Shown piece by piece: positions 1-11,047 of a DNA stretch of 48,530 nt. Below the pieces are notes generated by a model. That model saw nothing but the letters and a program-made list of their open reading frames with translations, searched no databases and was not told the origin of the DNA. Where the stretch lies: positions 9,184 to 57,713 of the forward strand of contig JAJQBQ010000006.1 in NCBI GenBank assembly GCA_021203205.1. Reading direction: 5' to 3'. Origin of the DNA: Lachnospiraceae bacterium. GTDB taxonomy: Bacteria; Bacillota; Clostridia; Lachnospirales; Lachnospiraceae. Positions within the stretch are counted from its first letter, which is position 1. The number at the start of each line of letters is the position of its first letter. The position numbers were made by a program, and so were the translations under genes.

Positions 1-180
1 CCGAATTATCCCCCGCAGGTGCTCCCTCGGCTCCTGCCGAATTATCCCCCGCAGGTGCTCCCTCGGCTCCTGCCGAATTATCCCCCGCAGGCGCTCCCTC
101 GGCTCCTGCCGAATTATCCTCCGCAGGTGCTCCTTCGGCTCCTGCCGAATTATCCTCCGCAAGCACTCCTCTGCCTTCTT
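1..180. repeat. 36-bp tandem repeat, about 4.8 copies, cut by the window edge
   Basis: Four full 36-bp units start at 1, 37, 73 and 109, and a degenerate partial unit starts at 145. The first two are identical, which suggests recent duplication. On the minus strand the unit encodes the 12-residue period GAEGAPAGDNSA, in the same frame as the flanking acidic sequence. It is therefore a coding minisatellite of the broken minus-strand gene described next. There are no unique spacers, so it is not CRISPR. Confidence 0.9.
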
Positions 181-389
181 CCGGTTTTTCTGCCACAGGC
201 AATATTTCTTCCTCTGATTCTGCTTTTTTGTTTTCTTCAGGCTCGAAGCGATCGCTCAAAGTTCTCCTCCGTCGTATCCTTGTAAATAAGCCAAAGTTTC
301 TTCGCTGCAGTCTCTTTCATAAAAAAGGTTGCAGATTGGCTCATTATACGTTAAAATGTCTTCAAATGCAAGATTGGATGTAATAGAAT
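1..389 (-). pseudogene. Broken minus-strand gene with acidic repeat tail; 5' end lost and one frameshift
   Basis: Two adjoining minus-strand frames look coding. The upstream frame (about 389 to 262) reads FEDILTYNEPICNLFYERD, then SEETLAYLQGYDGGEL and a stop. The next frame reads SDRFEPEENKKAESEEE and runs into the 12-residue repeats and off the window. One added base near 258-262 would join them as GGELLSDRFEP. No ATG, GTG or TTG start is visible. The two in-frame stops just upstream (TAG TAA) lie in the terminus of the palindromic element at 390-489, so that element appears to have removed the 5' end. I do not recognise the family. The frameshift could be a sequencing error, but the missing start argues for a real pseudogene. 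Confidence 0.6.
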
Positions 390-489
390 GTTACTATTTA
401 CAGTCCTCCGTTTGAAGTATAAGTTGTCCCTTACGAACAAGTTCAACGGTACATTTTTATACTTCAAATGAGCGGCTGCGAACAGTAAC
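390..489. repeat. Palindromic intergenic element, terminal repeats GTTACTATTTACAG / CTGCGAACAGTAAC
   Basis: A 100-bp segment is bounded by imperfect inverted termini at 390-403 and 476-489. Inside, perfect 11-bp arms at 411-421 and 458-468 form a hairpin. The termini match those of elements at 26018, 30834 and 37632 in this window. It lies between the broken minus-strand gene and mutS2, ending 15 bp before the mutS2 start, so it probably replaced the native upstream regions of both. Confidence 0.7.
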
Positions 490-504
490 ACGCTGGATAA
501 AAAA

Positions 505-2940
<2,436 letters not shown>

Positions 2941-2947
2941 CAAGCGA

Positions 2948-2961
2948 CCGCGAATAGTAAC
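2948..2961. repeat. Solo terminus of the palindromic element family
   Basis: CCGCGAATAGTAAC follows the mutS2 stop by 8 bp and matches the right end of the elements at 26018 and 30834. No partner terminus is visible nearby, so this is a relic or a minimal copy. Confidence 0.5.
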
Positions 2962-3006
2962 TTACCAGACACCTCGAATCATCTTCACACAAGGAGGGAG
3001 AACGAT

Positions 3007-3717
3007 ATGACCAGGCAAAAAATCATGATTGTGGACGATGACGAGAATATCGCGGAGCTGATTTCTCTCTATCTCACAAAGGAATGCTATGAAACAAAAA
3101 TTGTAACGGACGGATCCCTGGCTCTGTCGGAATTTCCGCTGTTCGCACCGGATCTGATTCTGCTGGATCTGATGCTGCCGGGCGTCGACGGCTACCAGGT
3201 CTGCCGGGAACTCCGCAAGCAGAGCGATGTGCCGATCATTATCCTCTCCGCAAAAGGCGAGGTTTTCGACAAGGTGCTGGGACTGGAGCTGGGCGCGGAC
3301 GATTACATCATCAAACCGTTTGACTCGAAGGAACTGGTGGCGCGTGTAAAAGCGCTCCTGCGCCGCGTGAACCTCGCTCCAAAACCGTCGTCCGCGGACG
3401 AGGTACAGGATCCGTCCGTCTCCTACCCGGATCTGACAGTGAATCTGAAAGACTATACGGTCATCTACTATGGCAGGAAGCTGGATATGCCGCCGAAGGA
3501 GCTTGAGCTCCTCTATTTTCTTGCGAAGTCGCCGAACCAGGTGTTCACCCGCGAGCAGCTGCTGGAAAATATCTGGGGTTACGATTACGTCGGCGATACG
3601 CGCACGGTGGATGTCCATGTCAAACGTATCCGCGAGAAAATCGGTGACCACGGCGACTGGGCGCTCGCTACGGTGTGGGGAATCGGTTACAAATTTGAGG
3701 TACGATATCAGCAGTGA
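3007..3717 (+). CDS. OmpR/PhoB-family response regulator
   Basis: The 236-residue protein has an N-terminal receiver domain (about 1-120) and a C-terminal winged-helix DNA-binding domain (about 135-235). The acidic pocket is D10-D11-D12. The phospho-acceptor is D54 in LLDLMLPG. The conserved Lys is in IIKPFDSKEL. The effector domain shows DMPPKELELLYFLA and the recognition-helix region DTRTVDVHVKRIREKI. A strong ribosome site (AAGGAGGG) sits 9 bp before the ATG. The sensor kinase follows 109 bp downstream on the same strand, so the two form a two-component pair. The signal cannot be deduced, though an extracellular cue is likely given the kinase's large outer loop. Confidence 0.95.
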   Translation: MTRQKIMIVDDDENIAELISLYLTKECYETKIVTDGSLALSEFPLFAPDLILLDLMLPGVDGYQVCRELRKQSDVPIIILSAKGEVFDKVLGLELGADDYIIKPFDSKELVARVKALLRRVNLAPKPSSADEVQDPSVSYPDLTVNLKDYTVIYYGRKLDMPPKELELLYFLAKSPNQVFTREQLLENIWGYDYVGDTRTVDVHVKRIREKIGDHGDWALATVWGIGYKFEVRYQQ

Positions 3718-3826
3718 ACGAAAAACCGTTTTCACACTGCACATGAAGTAAGGACCTGTCTCAATCTGAACAGATTATTTCACGACAGTTCCTAACTTAG
3801 AAAGCTGAGGTCTGTAAAACACAACC

Positions 3827-5635
3827 ATGCGACAAACCCTGTTAAGCCGTCTGATCCTGTCCCTTCTCGCGGTTCTGATCATCGGCATTTTCGCCATTCA
3901 TTTTATTGTGAGAGATGTCATCTGGAATCTGGAAGTGACACAGGAGGCGGATGGCCGCTACCTCATGACCAACTATCTGGCACTCCTCTACTCCGACGAT
4001 GAGTACGGGGAGTTTTTCACATACTACGAAGCGCTGAAAGCCGAGCGGGCGGCGGAAAGTGAATTGAAAGATGATGAAACTTCTTCGGACGCATCCTCTA
4101 CGGACGCGGATGAATCCCTTTCGGAAACATCTTCGATTTCCGATGATTCATCTGCATCCGAGAACTCTGCGGTTTCCGGCGGTTCATCTGTTTCCGATGA
4201 TTCTTCCGGAAGTACAACCGACTCTGATGATTTTTCCGATTCTGAATCCTCTGCAGAGTTCGGTATTTCGTCAGAGTCTGAAGTTCCTTCCGGTTCTGAT
4301 ACCGCCACAACAACCGATGCATCGGATTCATCAAACTCTTCCGATTCCTCCGACAACGATGACACCGACCCGGAGCTTACCGCATACACGGAACGGTTCT
4401 CGGAAATCCAGTCCACCCTGACAGAATATGCCTCCGGCAGCGGCACCACGATCGCTCTGGTGGATGCCGATGGCAGGATTATTCTGGCGAGCAATTCCGG
4501 CATCGCGCAGCTGTTTCTGACTGCTCTGGATTTTGAACAGTTCGGAAGCTCCTACTACATGGTGACAAACCTGATGGTCGGCACCGAGACAGAAGTGCTC
4601 GCCGTCATGTACCCGGTCAACCAGAATTATCGCACCGTAGCCTATATCATGACCTGCGAGTCCACGGAGACGATCACGCTGGAATGCCAGGAAATCATGA
4701 ACATGATCTACGCGACCTATGCCGTGATCTACGCGGTTGTCGTCCTGTTTCTGATTCTGCTGTTTTCTCGCATTCTGCCGCCGGTACGTTTGCTGACACG
4801 CGCTTCCAGAGAGCTCGCCAGAGGAAATTTTTCCTGTGAAGAGTTAAAAAAACATCCGCGCTACCTGAAGGAATATCAGGAACTCGCGGATTCCATGCGG
4901 ATTATGGCGGACCGTTTTACGGATATGGAAGAATACCAGAGGAAATTCATTTCCAACGTGTCACACGATTTCCGGTCGCCGCTCACCTCCATCCGCGGCT
5001 ACGCGGGTGCCATGCTGGACGGAACCATCCCGCCGGAGAACCAGGCCCGGTATCTGAACATTATCCTGTCGGAAACGGACCGTCTCACAAAAATGGCGAA
5101 CGGTCTGATCGCCTTAAATTCCTGGGACGGTACCGGCATGAAACTCATGTGTTCGGATTTTGACCTGCGCAAGGTCATCAAGACGACGCTCGCCTCCTTT
5201 GAACATGCCTGCCTTTCGAAACATATCGTGATTGATTTCACCTGTTACGCCGCGGAGGTTCTCGTACACGCGGATCTGGAAAAGATTCGCCAGGTGATTT
5301 ACAATCTGATGGATAACGCCATCAAGTTCAGCCCCCAGAACGGTACAATCTATCTGGACGTCAGCGAGAAGGGGGAGAAAGTTTTTGTCTCTGTCAAGGA
5401 TCACGGCATCGGCATTCCGAAGCAGGCGATCGCCAAAATCTGGGATCGCTTTTACAAGGCCGATAACAGCCGTGGACGCGACCGCACGGGTTCCGGCCTG
5501 GGGCTCGCCATCGTAAAAGAGATTGTGCAGGCGCACAAGGAACAGATCGATGTCGTCAGCACCGAGGGTGTCGGGACGGAGTTTATCTTTACCATGACGA
5601 AAGCGAAGCAGAAACTTCCGGTCGTTTCCAGGTAA
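3827..5635 (+). CDS. Membrane sensor histidine kinase with Ser/Asp-rich extracellular insert
   Basis: The 602-residue kinase has a first membrane segment near 8-29, an outer domain, a second membrane segment near 298-318, a HAMP-like linker, HisKA with FISNVSHDFRSPLTS, and HATPase_c with the N box NLMDNAIKFS and the G boxes DHGIGIPK and GSGLGLAIV. It should phosphorylate the regulator encoded just upstream. Residues about 75-185 of the outer domain are almost entirely Ser, Asp, Glu and Thr, a low-complexity block not expected in a folded sensor. The DNA of this block is made of short degenerate repeats. The real sensor domain is probably the two flanks (up to about 75 and 185-295). The start ATG has a weak, distant ribosome site. 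Confidence 0.92.
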   Translation: MRQTLLSRLILSLLAVLIIGIFAIHFIVRDVIWNLEVTQEADGRYLMTNYLALLYSDDEYGEFFTYYEALKAERAAESELKDDETSSDASSTDADESLSETSSISDDSSASENSAVSGGSSVSDDSSGSTTDSDDFSDSESSAEFGISSESEVPSGSDTATTTDASDSSNSSDSSDNDDTDPELTAYTERFSEIQSTLTEYASGSGTTIALVDADGRIILASNSGIAQLFLTALDFEQFGSSYYMVTNLMVGTETEVLAVMYPVNQNYRTVAYIMTCESTETITLECQEIMNMIYATYAVIYAVVVLFLILLFSRILPPVRLLTRASRELARGNFSCEELKKHPRYLKEYQELADSMRIMADRFTDMEEYQRKFISNVSHDFRSPLTSIRGYAGAMLDGTIPPENQARYLNIILSETDRLTKMANGLIALNSWDGTGMKLMCSDFDLRKVIKTTLASFEHACLSKHIVIDFTCYAAEVLVHADLEKIRQVIYNLMDNAIKFSPQNGTIYLDVSEKGEKVFVSVKDHGIGIPKQAIAKIWDRFYKADNSRGRDRTGSGLGLAIVKEIVQAHKEQIDVVSTEGVGTEFIFTMTKAKQKLPVVSR

Positions 5636-5686
5636 ACATTTTATGATGCCGGTGTCATATTATCCCAATACAACCCGACGCACATC

Positions 5687-5721
5687 AAAAAAGGAGGGGC
5701 GATGGAAACTGCTCCTCTTTT
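5687..5721. terminator. Probable bidirectional terminator between the kinase gene and trmL
   Basis: An A-rich and G-rich arm (5687-5700) can pair with GCTCCTCTTTT (5711-5721), giving T-runs on both strands. It lies between the convergent kinase (+) and trmL (-) genes. The stem contains a small bulge. Confidence 0.5.
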
Positions 5722-5749
5722 CATTTCGAACCGGCAACATCACAATTCG

Positions 5750-6250
5750 TCAGTTCGGTATCCAGCCCTCTTCCGCCATTTTCCCCGCGAACTGCATCCC
5801 ACGGAACCCGTTCTGCCTCAATGCTTCATAGAGCACAATGGCGACGGAGTTTCCCAGGTTCAGTGAGCGGATTTCCGGGTTCATCGGGATACGGATCGCC
5901 GTATCCCGGTATTCGTACAGGATTTTCTCCGGAATTCCGGCGCTCTCCCTGCCAAACATAATGTAGCTGTCCGGCTCAAAATGCACGTCGCAGTAGCGGC
6001 GCGGGCCTTTTGTCGTCGCCATGTAGATCTTTACACCCGCATTTTTCTCCTGAAAATCTTTCCAGCCGTCGTATTCGATATAATCAAGATGCGGCCAGTA
6101 GTCCAGCCCGGCCCGCTTGATCTGTTTGTCCGTGATCTGAAAACCCAGGGGGCCGATCAGGTGCAGCCGGGAACCGGTTGCCACACAGGTTCTGCCGATA
6201 TTTCCGGTGTTCGCCGGAATCTCTGGCTGATACAGTACAATATTAAACAT
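5750..6250 (-). CDS. trmL: tRNA (cytidine/uridine(34)-2'-O)-methyltransferase TrmL
   Basis: The 166-residue protein is a minimal SPOUT (trefoil-knot) methyltransferase. It begins MFNIVLYQPEIPANTGNIGR, the TrmL signature start, and carries MFGRESAGIPE and IPMNPEIRSLNLGNS, the knot motifs that hold S-adenosylmethionine. TrmL methylates the ribose of the wobble base in certain tRNA-Leu species and is cytosolic. The length is typical for the family. It lies alone, 47 bp downstream of the large minus-strand gene that ends at 6298, and may be cotranscribed with it. A short palindrome lies in the gap. Confidence 0.93.
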   Translation of the reverse strand: MFNIVLYQPEIPANTGNIGRTCVATGSRLHLIGPLGFQITDKQIKRAGLDYWPHLDYIEYDGWKDFQEKNAGVKIYMATTKGPRRYCDVHFEPDSYIMFGRESAGIPEKILYEYRDTAIRIPMNPEIRSLNLGNSVAIVLYEALRQNGFRGMQFAGKMAEEGWIPN

Positions 6251-6273
6251 TTTTTCACCCGTTAAATTTATTG

Positions 6274-6294
6274 TCTATTCACACTGTGAGTAAC
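6274..6294. repeat. Short palindrome related to the element termini
   Basis: The segment CTATTCACACTGTGAGTAAC is nearly self-complementary and resembles two element termini joined head to head. It sits 3 bp beyond the stop of the large gene ending at 6298. Confidence 0.4.
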
Positions 6295-6297
6295 AAA

Positions 6298-9200
6298 TTA
6301 TTGCATATGGTGCGTCACCGCCACCGCGTCGATGTCCGCCCCGGGCCACCAGCCGCCGGTGTGGGAACCCAGGTCCGTCAGCCGGATATAACGGAACGTG
6401 GAACTTGCGGACACTTTATCCTCAATATCAATTCCGCTTGTGGAACCGTCCACGGTTCCGACATTTACCCAGTTTTCGCCGTCTTTGCTCACTTCCACCA
6501 GCGTCGTTTCCACATCGTCGCCAACTTCGTAAATGTAAATGTCGATTCCGTCGCCGTTGCAGAAGTCCACATCGAATCCCAAAACCAGCACACCGCCCGC
6601 GCCGAGCGTCACGGCATTTTTATAATCGCTGTAGTCCGGTTCTCCCAGCGCATCCGCCGGATTCATGGCATCCGACATGGATGTCCAGGGATCCCCCGAC
6701 TCAAAGGACACGACGCTCGAAGCATAAGACGTGTCCGTCACTACCTGCTTTGTCCGCGAGAGGGAAACATCTTTCAGCTGCACCTTCCCGTCAACAACCA
6801 TAGAAGAATCAATCTCATATTCTACTGTTTTCGTATCATATCCGCTGAGACTGTAGGTAACACGGATGGTGATCTTTGATCCCATATCAAAATCCAGGGA
6901 ATAGTAGCCGTCCACTCCCGTTTCCGTGTTGACCACGTCACCGGTTGCTGCGGTGGAGACGGTCTTTTGATCATTTTCGGCATCTCCGGTCTGATTTTTC
7001 CCGGTGTCAGCGGTGGCTGTATATACTGATTCGGTTACCCCCGCAGCAACCTCATCTTCCGATCCGGTTCCGCTCTGCGCTTCCGTATCTTCCGTTGCCT
7101 GGCTCTCATCCGTGCTGTCCGAAGTCGCGCTGTCCCCATCCTCTGCAGTCGAACTTTCATCCGAACTGTCCAAAGTTGCGCTTTCCGCATTTTCTTCTGA
7201 GTCTTCGCTGTTCTCTTCTTCCTGCTCCTTGGAGCTTCCGTCATCCAGAACAACCGCGGAAACTGTAACGCCGCCCAGCGCATTGCCGTTTGCGTCATAT
7301 ACATAGCCGCCGATTTCCACCTGCGGTGCCAGCTCCGTTACTCCCGCATCCGGCGAATCGAAACCGGTGACGGTGATACTGACGGTTCCGCTCACATAAC
7401 CGTCTTTTTCAAACAGGATCACACCGCTTCCGGCGATTCCCATCGTGTAGCCGGACAGACCTTCCGGAGTCAGCTGCTTTTCCGTCATCACCGCGGATCC
7501 TTCCAGCAAATCCGAGTAATCCGAGCCTTCAAAATATTTTGCCAGTTCCGAGAGCGCCGCGCTCTTCGAGCCCTCTGTCAGATCAAATGTATAATCACCG
7601 TTCTCATCGGTCAGAACCGTCTGCTTGTAGATAGTCTCGCCGTCGCCGATCAGCAGTTCCACTTCCACATCCGCGAGCGCTTCGCCGGTGAGCGCATCGA
7701 TCACCTTGCCTGTGATACTGTCATTTGCGAAGAAGTATCCGTCCGCACTCGCTGATTCATCCCGGGCAACGGCCACATTTTCCTGATAATAATCGCCGTA
7801 TCCCTCCAGGGAAAAAGTGATATCATATGTGCCCACGGGGAGAGCACTGATAAGATAACTACCGTTCTCATCCGCGGTGAGTTCCGCGTACAGCTCCCCT
7901 TCCTGCCGTACGGTTACCGTTGCGCCGGCAGCCGGCTCCGGTGTTTCCGTATAATAATACACCGTTCCGAAAAGAGAGCCTGTTTCCGTTGACAGGCATA
8001 TTCCGTCCTCCGTGTCTGAACCTGCGCTGTCCGCAGCCGTTTCCTCCCGCGTCAGAAGAACCGGCTCCGCGCCGCAGGGGATAGCCTCATCCTGAAGATT
8101 TTCCGACGTATCCGTATATTTTTCAAACCAGACCGCATCATTTTCTCCCAGAACAGATTCCATGAGGGCCAGTGCCTGCTCCAGAGTGTAGTAGCATTCG
8201 GATTCCGGCCAGGCACGAAGCATATATTGCAGAACCCCGTCAATCACACCTGACGCATACTCACACAGAACACTATCTGAAAAACAGAGCACTGCCGCCG
8301 CACCGCAGTCAAGAAATGCATCCGCCAGCCGCGCGTCTTTCCCGCCGTTGCAGGCAGACAGAAAGAACAGATCATTCGACAAATCGCCGCAGTATTCCTC
8401 TACGTAGGCGGCGGTGACAGCCAGGTGCTGCTCCCCATCCTCCAGATACACCGTAGTCAGTCTATCCTTAAAAAGATCCGCCTGATCTTCCACTGTCAGA
8501 CCGGCAGAAATATCCTGCGTCAGATTCCCCGAGCTCTCCGCAGAATCATTCTCTGTCAGACTCTCCGAATTTTCTGCGGAATCATTCTCTGTCATATCCT
8601 CCGAACTCTCCGCAGAACTTTCCTCTGTCAGATTCTCCGATGCATCCTCCGGAATTTCCGAAGAACCTGTCTCCGCAGAACCTTCCTCCGTATTCTCCAC
8701 CGTAATATCCAGCACCAGCGCAGGGCCGGTCACGGCAGAATATGACCCGTGCCCGTACCAGACAATCACCTGGTCAGACGCAAGCGTTTTCACCGTGGAA
8801 AGAGTTACTTCACTTCCTTTGTACGTCTCCCCGTTTTCCAGATTTTCAATCTGCGCCAGCGCACTGTCAAGTGTCTCCCCGCAGTCCGCGGCATAGTTTC
8901 CCTCGGCGTTCTGAAGATACGTGACCGTCAGCTGCACATCGTCTTCCCCGGAGAAAGTATCCTCGAGTATCGGCTCATAACAGAGTGACAGGCCGGATGC
9001 AAACTTGATATAGGCGCTCTCATCCTCCACCACATAGCGGAGAACGGTTCCGTCCGCGACAAGTGTCTCCAGATATGTCCCGACTTCCGCGAAAATATCC
9101 GCAAAGTCTTCCACCGTCACATAACCGGAGGCACCGGCATACCCGGCTTCGATCTCCAGCAGGGCGCTCCGGACATCATCACAGACTCCGCATGCACTTT

Positions 9201-9831
9201 CAAGTGCCTCCGCGTCAAGCGTCTGAAAGACATAAACCGTAACCTCATTGCTGGTTGTTTTTGCTTCTCTGACATGGTATGTTTTTGCGCCGGCATCTGT
9301 GTCCCCGATCGACAGAGTGCAGGTGTAAATGCCGTCCCCCGCCGTCTCGTCGCCGTTTTGGCCGTCATCGCCCAGGATTCCAACCGCGTTTTCCTCCTCG
9401 TCACACAGCTGCATTTCCAGCTCGGAGTTCTCTGCCCGAATAGTAAAGATCGCTGTCTCACCCTGCCCGGCTGCATAATAGAGTTCCCCAACGGAAAGCT
9501 CGCCGAATACAACATCCGACTCCTCAAATACTCCGCTTTGAACCAGGTAAACCGCCACCAGAATGATCGCCGCCAGAATCATAAATTCCAGCGTTAACAG
9601 AAGCTTTTTCCACAGCGCAACCCTTCTCCTGTGTCTTCTCTTCTTCCTGGGCTTCCTGACGGTCTCCTCTTCGTATTCATCATATTCATCCTGCTCGTCC
9701 GTGTCAGTCTCTTCCTCATATGACCCGTCCGTCTCGTCTGTTTCGGCTTCTCCTTCTTCCGGGTACGCTTCGCCCAGAATTTCGTCTACCATATTCGCTA
9801 TGTGCTCCGGACTGCTCTCTGTATTTTTCAT
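6298..9831 (-). CDS. Membrane-anchored caspase/CHAT-like (clan CD) protein with carboxypeptidase-regulatory repeats and a discoidin-like C-terminus
   Basis: The 1177-residue protein has an acidic cytoplasmic N-terminus (1-57), a Lys/Arg-rich stop (about 60-76) and one membrane segment (about 76-97), so most of it should lie outside the cell. A strand followed by WYGHGSYS (H361) and a strand followed by LSACNGG (C494) match the His-Cys dyad of clan CD peptidases. Three carboxypeptidase-regulatory or Cna-B-like beta domains start near 612, 695 and 855. The last about 135 residues look like a discoidin/F5-8-type beta sandwich ending in WWPGADIDAVAV. Between H361 and C494 lies an acidic stretch with 12-residue repeats (SEDMTENDSAEN and variants). 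The ATG overlaps the stop of the AIR-synthase-like gene (TGATG), which indicates translational coupling. Protease activity is inferred only. Confidence 0.7.
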   Translation of the reverse strand: MKNTESSPEHIANMVDEILGEAYPEEGEAETDETDGSYEEETDTDEQDEYDEYEEETVRKPRKKRRHRRRVALWKKLLLTLEFMILAAIILVAVYLVQSGVFEESDVVFGELSVGELYYAAGQGETAIFTIRAENSELEMQLCDEEENAVGILGDDGQNGDETAGDGIYTCTLSIGDTDAGAKTYHVREAKTTSNEVTVYVFQTLDAEALESACGVCDDVRSALLEIEAGYAGASGYVTVEDFADIFAEVGTYLETLVADGTVLRYVVEDESAYIKFASGLSLCYEPILEDTFSGEDDVQLTVTYLQNAEGNYAADCGETLDSALAQIENLENGETYKGSEVTLSTVKTLASDQVIVWYGHGSYSAVTGPALVLDITVENTEEGSAETGSSEIPEDASENLTEESSAESSEDMTENDSAENSESLTENDSAESSGNLTQDISAGLTVEDQADLFKDRLTTVYLEDGEQHLAVTAAYVEEYCGDLSNDLFFLSACNGGKDARLADAFLDCGAAAVLCFSDSVLCEYASGVIDGVLQYMLRAWPESECYYTLEQALALMESVLGENDAVWFEKYTDTSENLQDEAIPCGAEPVLLTREETAADSAGSDTEDGICLSTETGSLFGTVYYYTETPEPAAGATVTVRQEGELYAELTADENGSYLISALPVGTYDITFSLEGYGDYYQENVAVARDESASADGYFFANDSITGKVIDALTGEALADVEVELLIGDGETIYKQTVLTDENGDYTFDLTEGSKSAALSELAKYFEGSDYSDLLEGSAVMTEKQLTPEGLSGYTMGIAGSGVILFEKDGYVSGTVSITVTGFDSPDAGVTELAPQVEIGGYVYDANGNALGGVTVSAVVLDDGSSKEQEEENSEDSEENAESATLDSSDESSTAEDGDSATSDSTDESQATEDTEAQSGTGSEDEVAAGVTESVYTATADTGKNQTGDAENDQKTVSTAATGDVVNTETGVDGYYSLDFDMGSKITIRVTYSLSGYDTKTVEYEIDSSMVVDGKVQLKDVSLSRTKQVVTDTSYASSVVSFESGDPWTSMSDAMNPADALGEPDYSDYKNAVTLGAGGVLVLGFDVDFCNGDGIDIYIYEVGDDVETTLVEVSKDGENWVNVGTVDGSTSGIDIEDKVSASSTFRYIRLTDLGSHTGGWWPGADIDAVAVTHHMQ
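8516..8660. repeat. 36-bp in-frame tandem repeat, four copies, within the caspase-like gene
   Basis: Four units each beginning TCTGTCAGAT or a close variant follow one another at a strict 36-bp spacing. They encode acidic 12-residue units on the minus strand, between the putative catalytic His and Cys. Confidence 0.75.
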
Positions 9832-10889
9832 CACTGTCTCTTCCCCGTTTCTGTATCCTTTCGCATCATCTTAAAGCACTCATCCATCTGCGGATGATCC
9901 AGATATCGAATCTCTTCCCTGTGACAGATCGTCATCTTCCTGTCCCCGGTGATCCGGCCAATCTCTGCGGCCGAAATTCCGACATCCGCAAGTTTCCGCA
10001 TCAGTCCTTCCGGATCGGGTGTTACCATGAGCAGTGCGCCACAGGATTTTGTCTGGTACGGGTTGCGGTCAAACACTTCACACAGTTCGATCACTTCCTG
10101 CTGTATCGGAATTTTCTGTAAATCCACCTGCAGCCCACAGCCTTCGCGCTCCCCGAGTTCCCTCAGGGCACCAAAGATACCGCCTTCCCCAATATCGTGC
10201 ATGGATTTCACACCGAAATCCATGGCAGGGCAGGCCGTCCGCTCAATCGAAGGGAAATCTGCCCCGCCAAAAACCTTCTCTTCCGCCTGCGCCAGAAATG
10301 CCGGGCAGAATCTTTTTTCAAGAATCTCCCTCTCCTCCACAAGCCATTTTCCGGCCAGATCCGCCGCCGGAAAACCGCTCATCACAATGGCGTCCCCCGG
10401 CTTCACCTTTTCCGGCTTCGTCTGCAAAGGAAAATCCCCACGATATTTTGTTCCCATAAAATGAAAATTTATAACAAGATCTGTAAGCCCTGGAAGTGTT
10501 TCCGTCTGTCCGCCCAGAATTTCAATTTTTCTGTCAGCGCACAGCGTTTTGATTTTCGACATAAGACCGCGAATGTCCGGCTCCTGCCAGTCTTCCGGCA
10601 ATAATAATGTAATAGTGACCCACCGGGGTACGCCGCCCGACGCAAACATACTGTTCGCCCCGCGGTGAAAACCAAAATAAAGATCGGCCGGCACTGTCCC
10701 CTGGCATACTGCATCCGAAGCGTAAATCCGCACTTCTTTCTCTTCGAAATTTCCCGCTTCTTCCCTGTATATACCAAAACCGGCGTCGCAGCCGACGCCG
10801 ATATTCTTTTTCTTATTGTCTGTTCCTTCTTTTAAGGGCCCGAGAACCGCCCTTTTTAAGGGCGGCTCGGGCAGTTTGCCTGGTCTCAT
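9831..10889 (-). CDS. AIR synthase-related (PurM/HypE/SelD-fold) protein
   Basis: The 352-residue protein resembles the PurM superfamily (AIR synthase, HypE, ThiL, SelD). The N-terminal half binds ATP and the C-terminal half carries MHDIGEGGIFGALRELGE and NPYQTKSCGALLMVTPD, which match the PurM-like C-terminal pattern. It begins MRPGKLPEP, as expected of the HypE-like members common in Clostridia. An AAGGAGAA ribosome site precedes the ATG. It lies downstream of the VanW gene and is coupled to the caspase-like gene by overlapping stop and start codons. No hydrogenase or selenium genes are nearby, so the substrate is unknown. A G/C-rich hairpin lies within its first codons (about 10820-10870). 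Confidence 0.75.
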   Translation of the reverse strand: MRPGKLPEPPLKRAVLGPLKEGTDNKKKNIGVGCDAGFGIYREEAGNFEEKEVRIYASDAVCQGTVPADLYFGFHRGANSMFASGGVPRWVTITLLLPEDWQEPDIRGLMSKIKTLCADRKIEILGGQTETLPGLTDLVINFHFMGTKYRGDFPLQTKPEKVKPGDAIVMSGFPAADLAGKWLVEEREILEKRFCPAFLAQAEEKVFGGADFPSIERTACPAMDFGVKSMHDIGEGGIFGALRELGEREGCGLQVDLQKIPIQQEVIELCEVFDRNPYQTKSCGALLMVTPDPEGLMRKLADVGISAAEIGRITGDRKMTICHREEIRYLDHPQMDECFKMMRKDTETGKRQ

Positions 10890-11047
10890 GGGAATTCTCC
10901 TTAAATCCTGACAAATTCAGGCGTCCATTTCCGCCATCCCGGATTGCCGGAAATAACTCCTTTTCATCGGAATCGTCTTCCTCAGGTGCCTTGCATACGA
11001 ACAATTCTGCATTTCACAAAATATCTGGCGAATCAGAACGCGATGTG

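Noticed and set aside
1-180. Regular 36-bp repeats at the left edge as a CRISPR array
   Set aside because: The units abut each other with no unique spacers, and they encode an in-frame 12-residue repeat.
10813-11004. 63-codon minus-strand frame overlapping the AIR-synthase-like start
   Set aside because: It overlaps a gene with a strong start and ribosome site and resembles no known protein.
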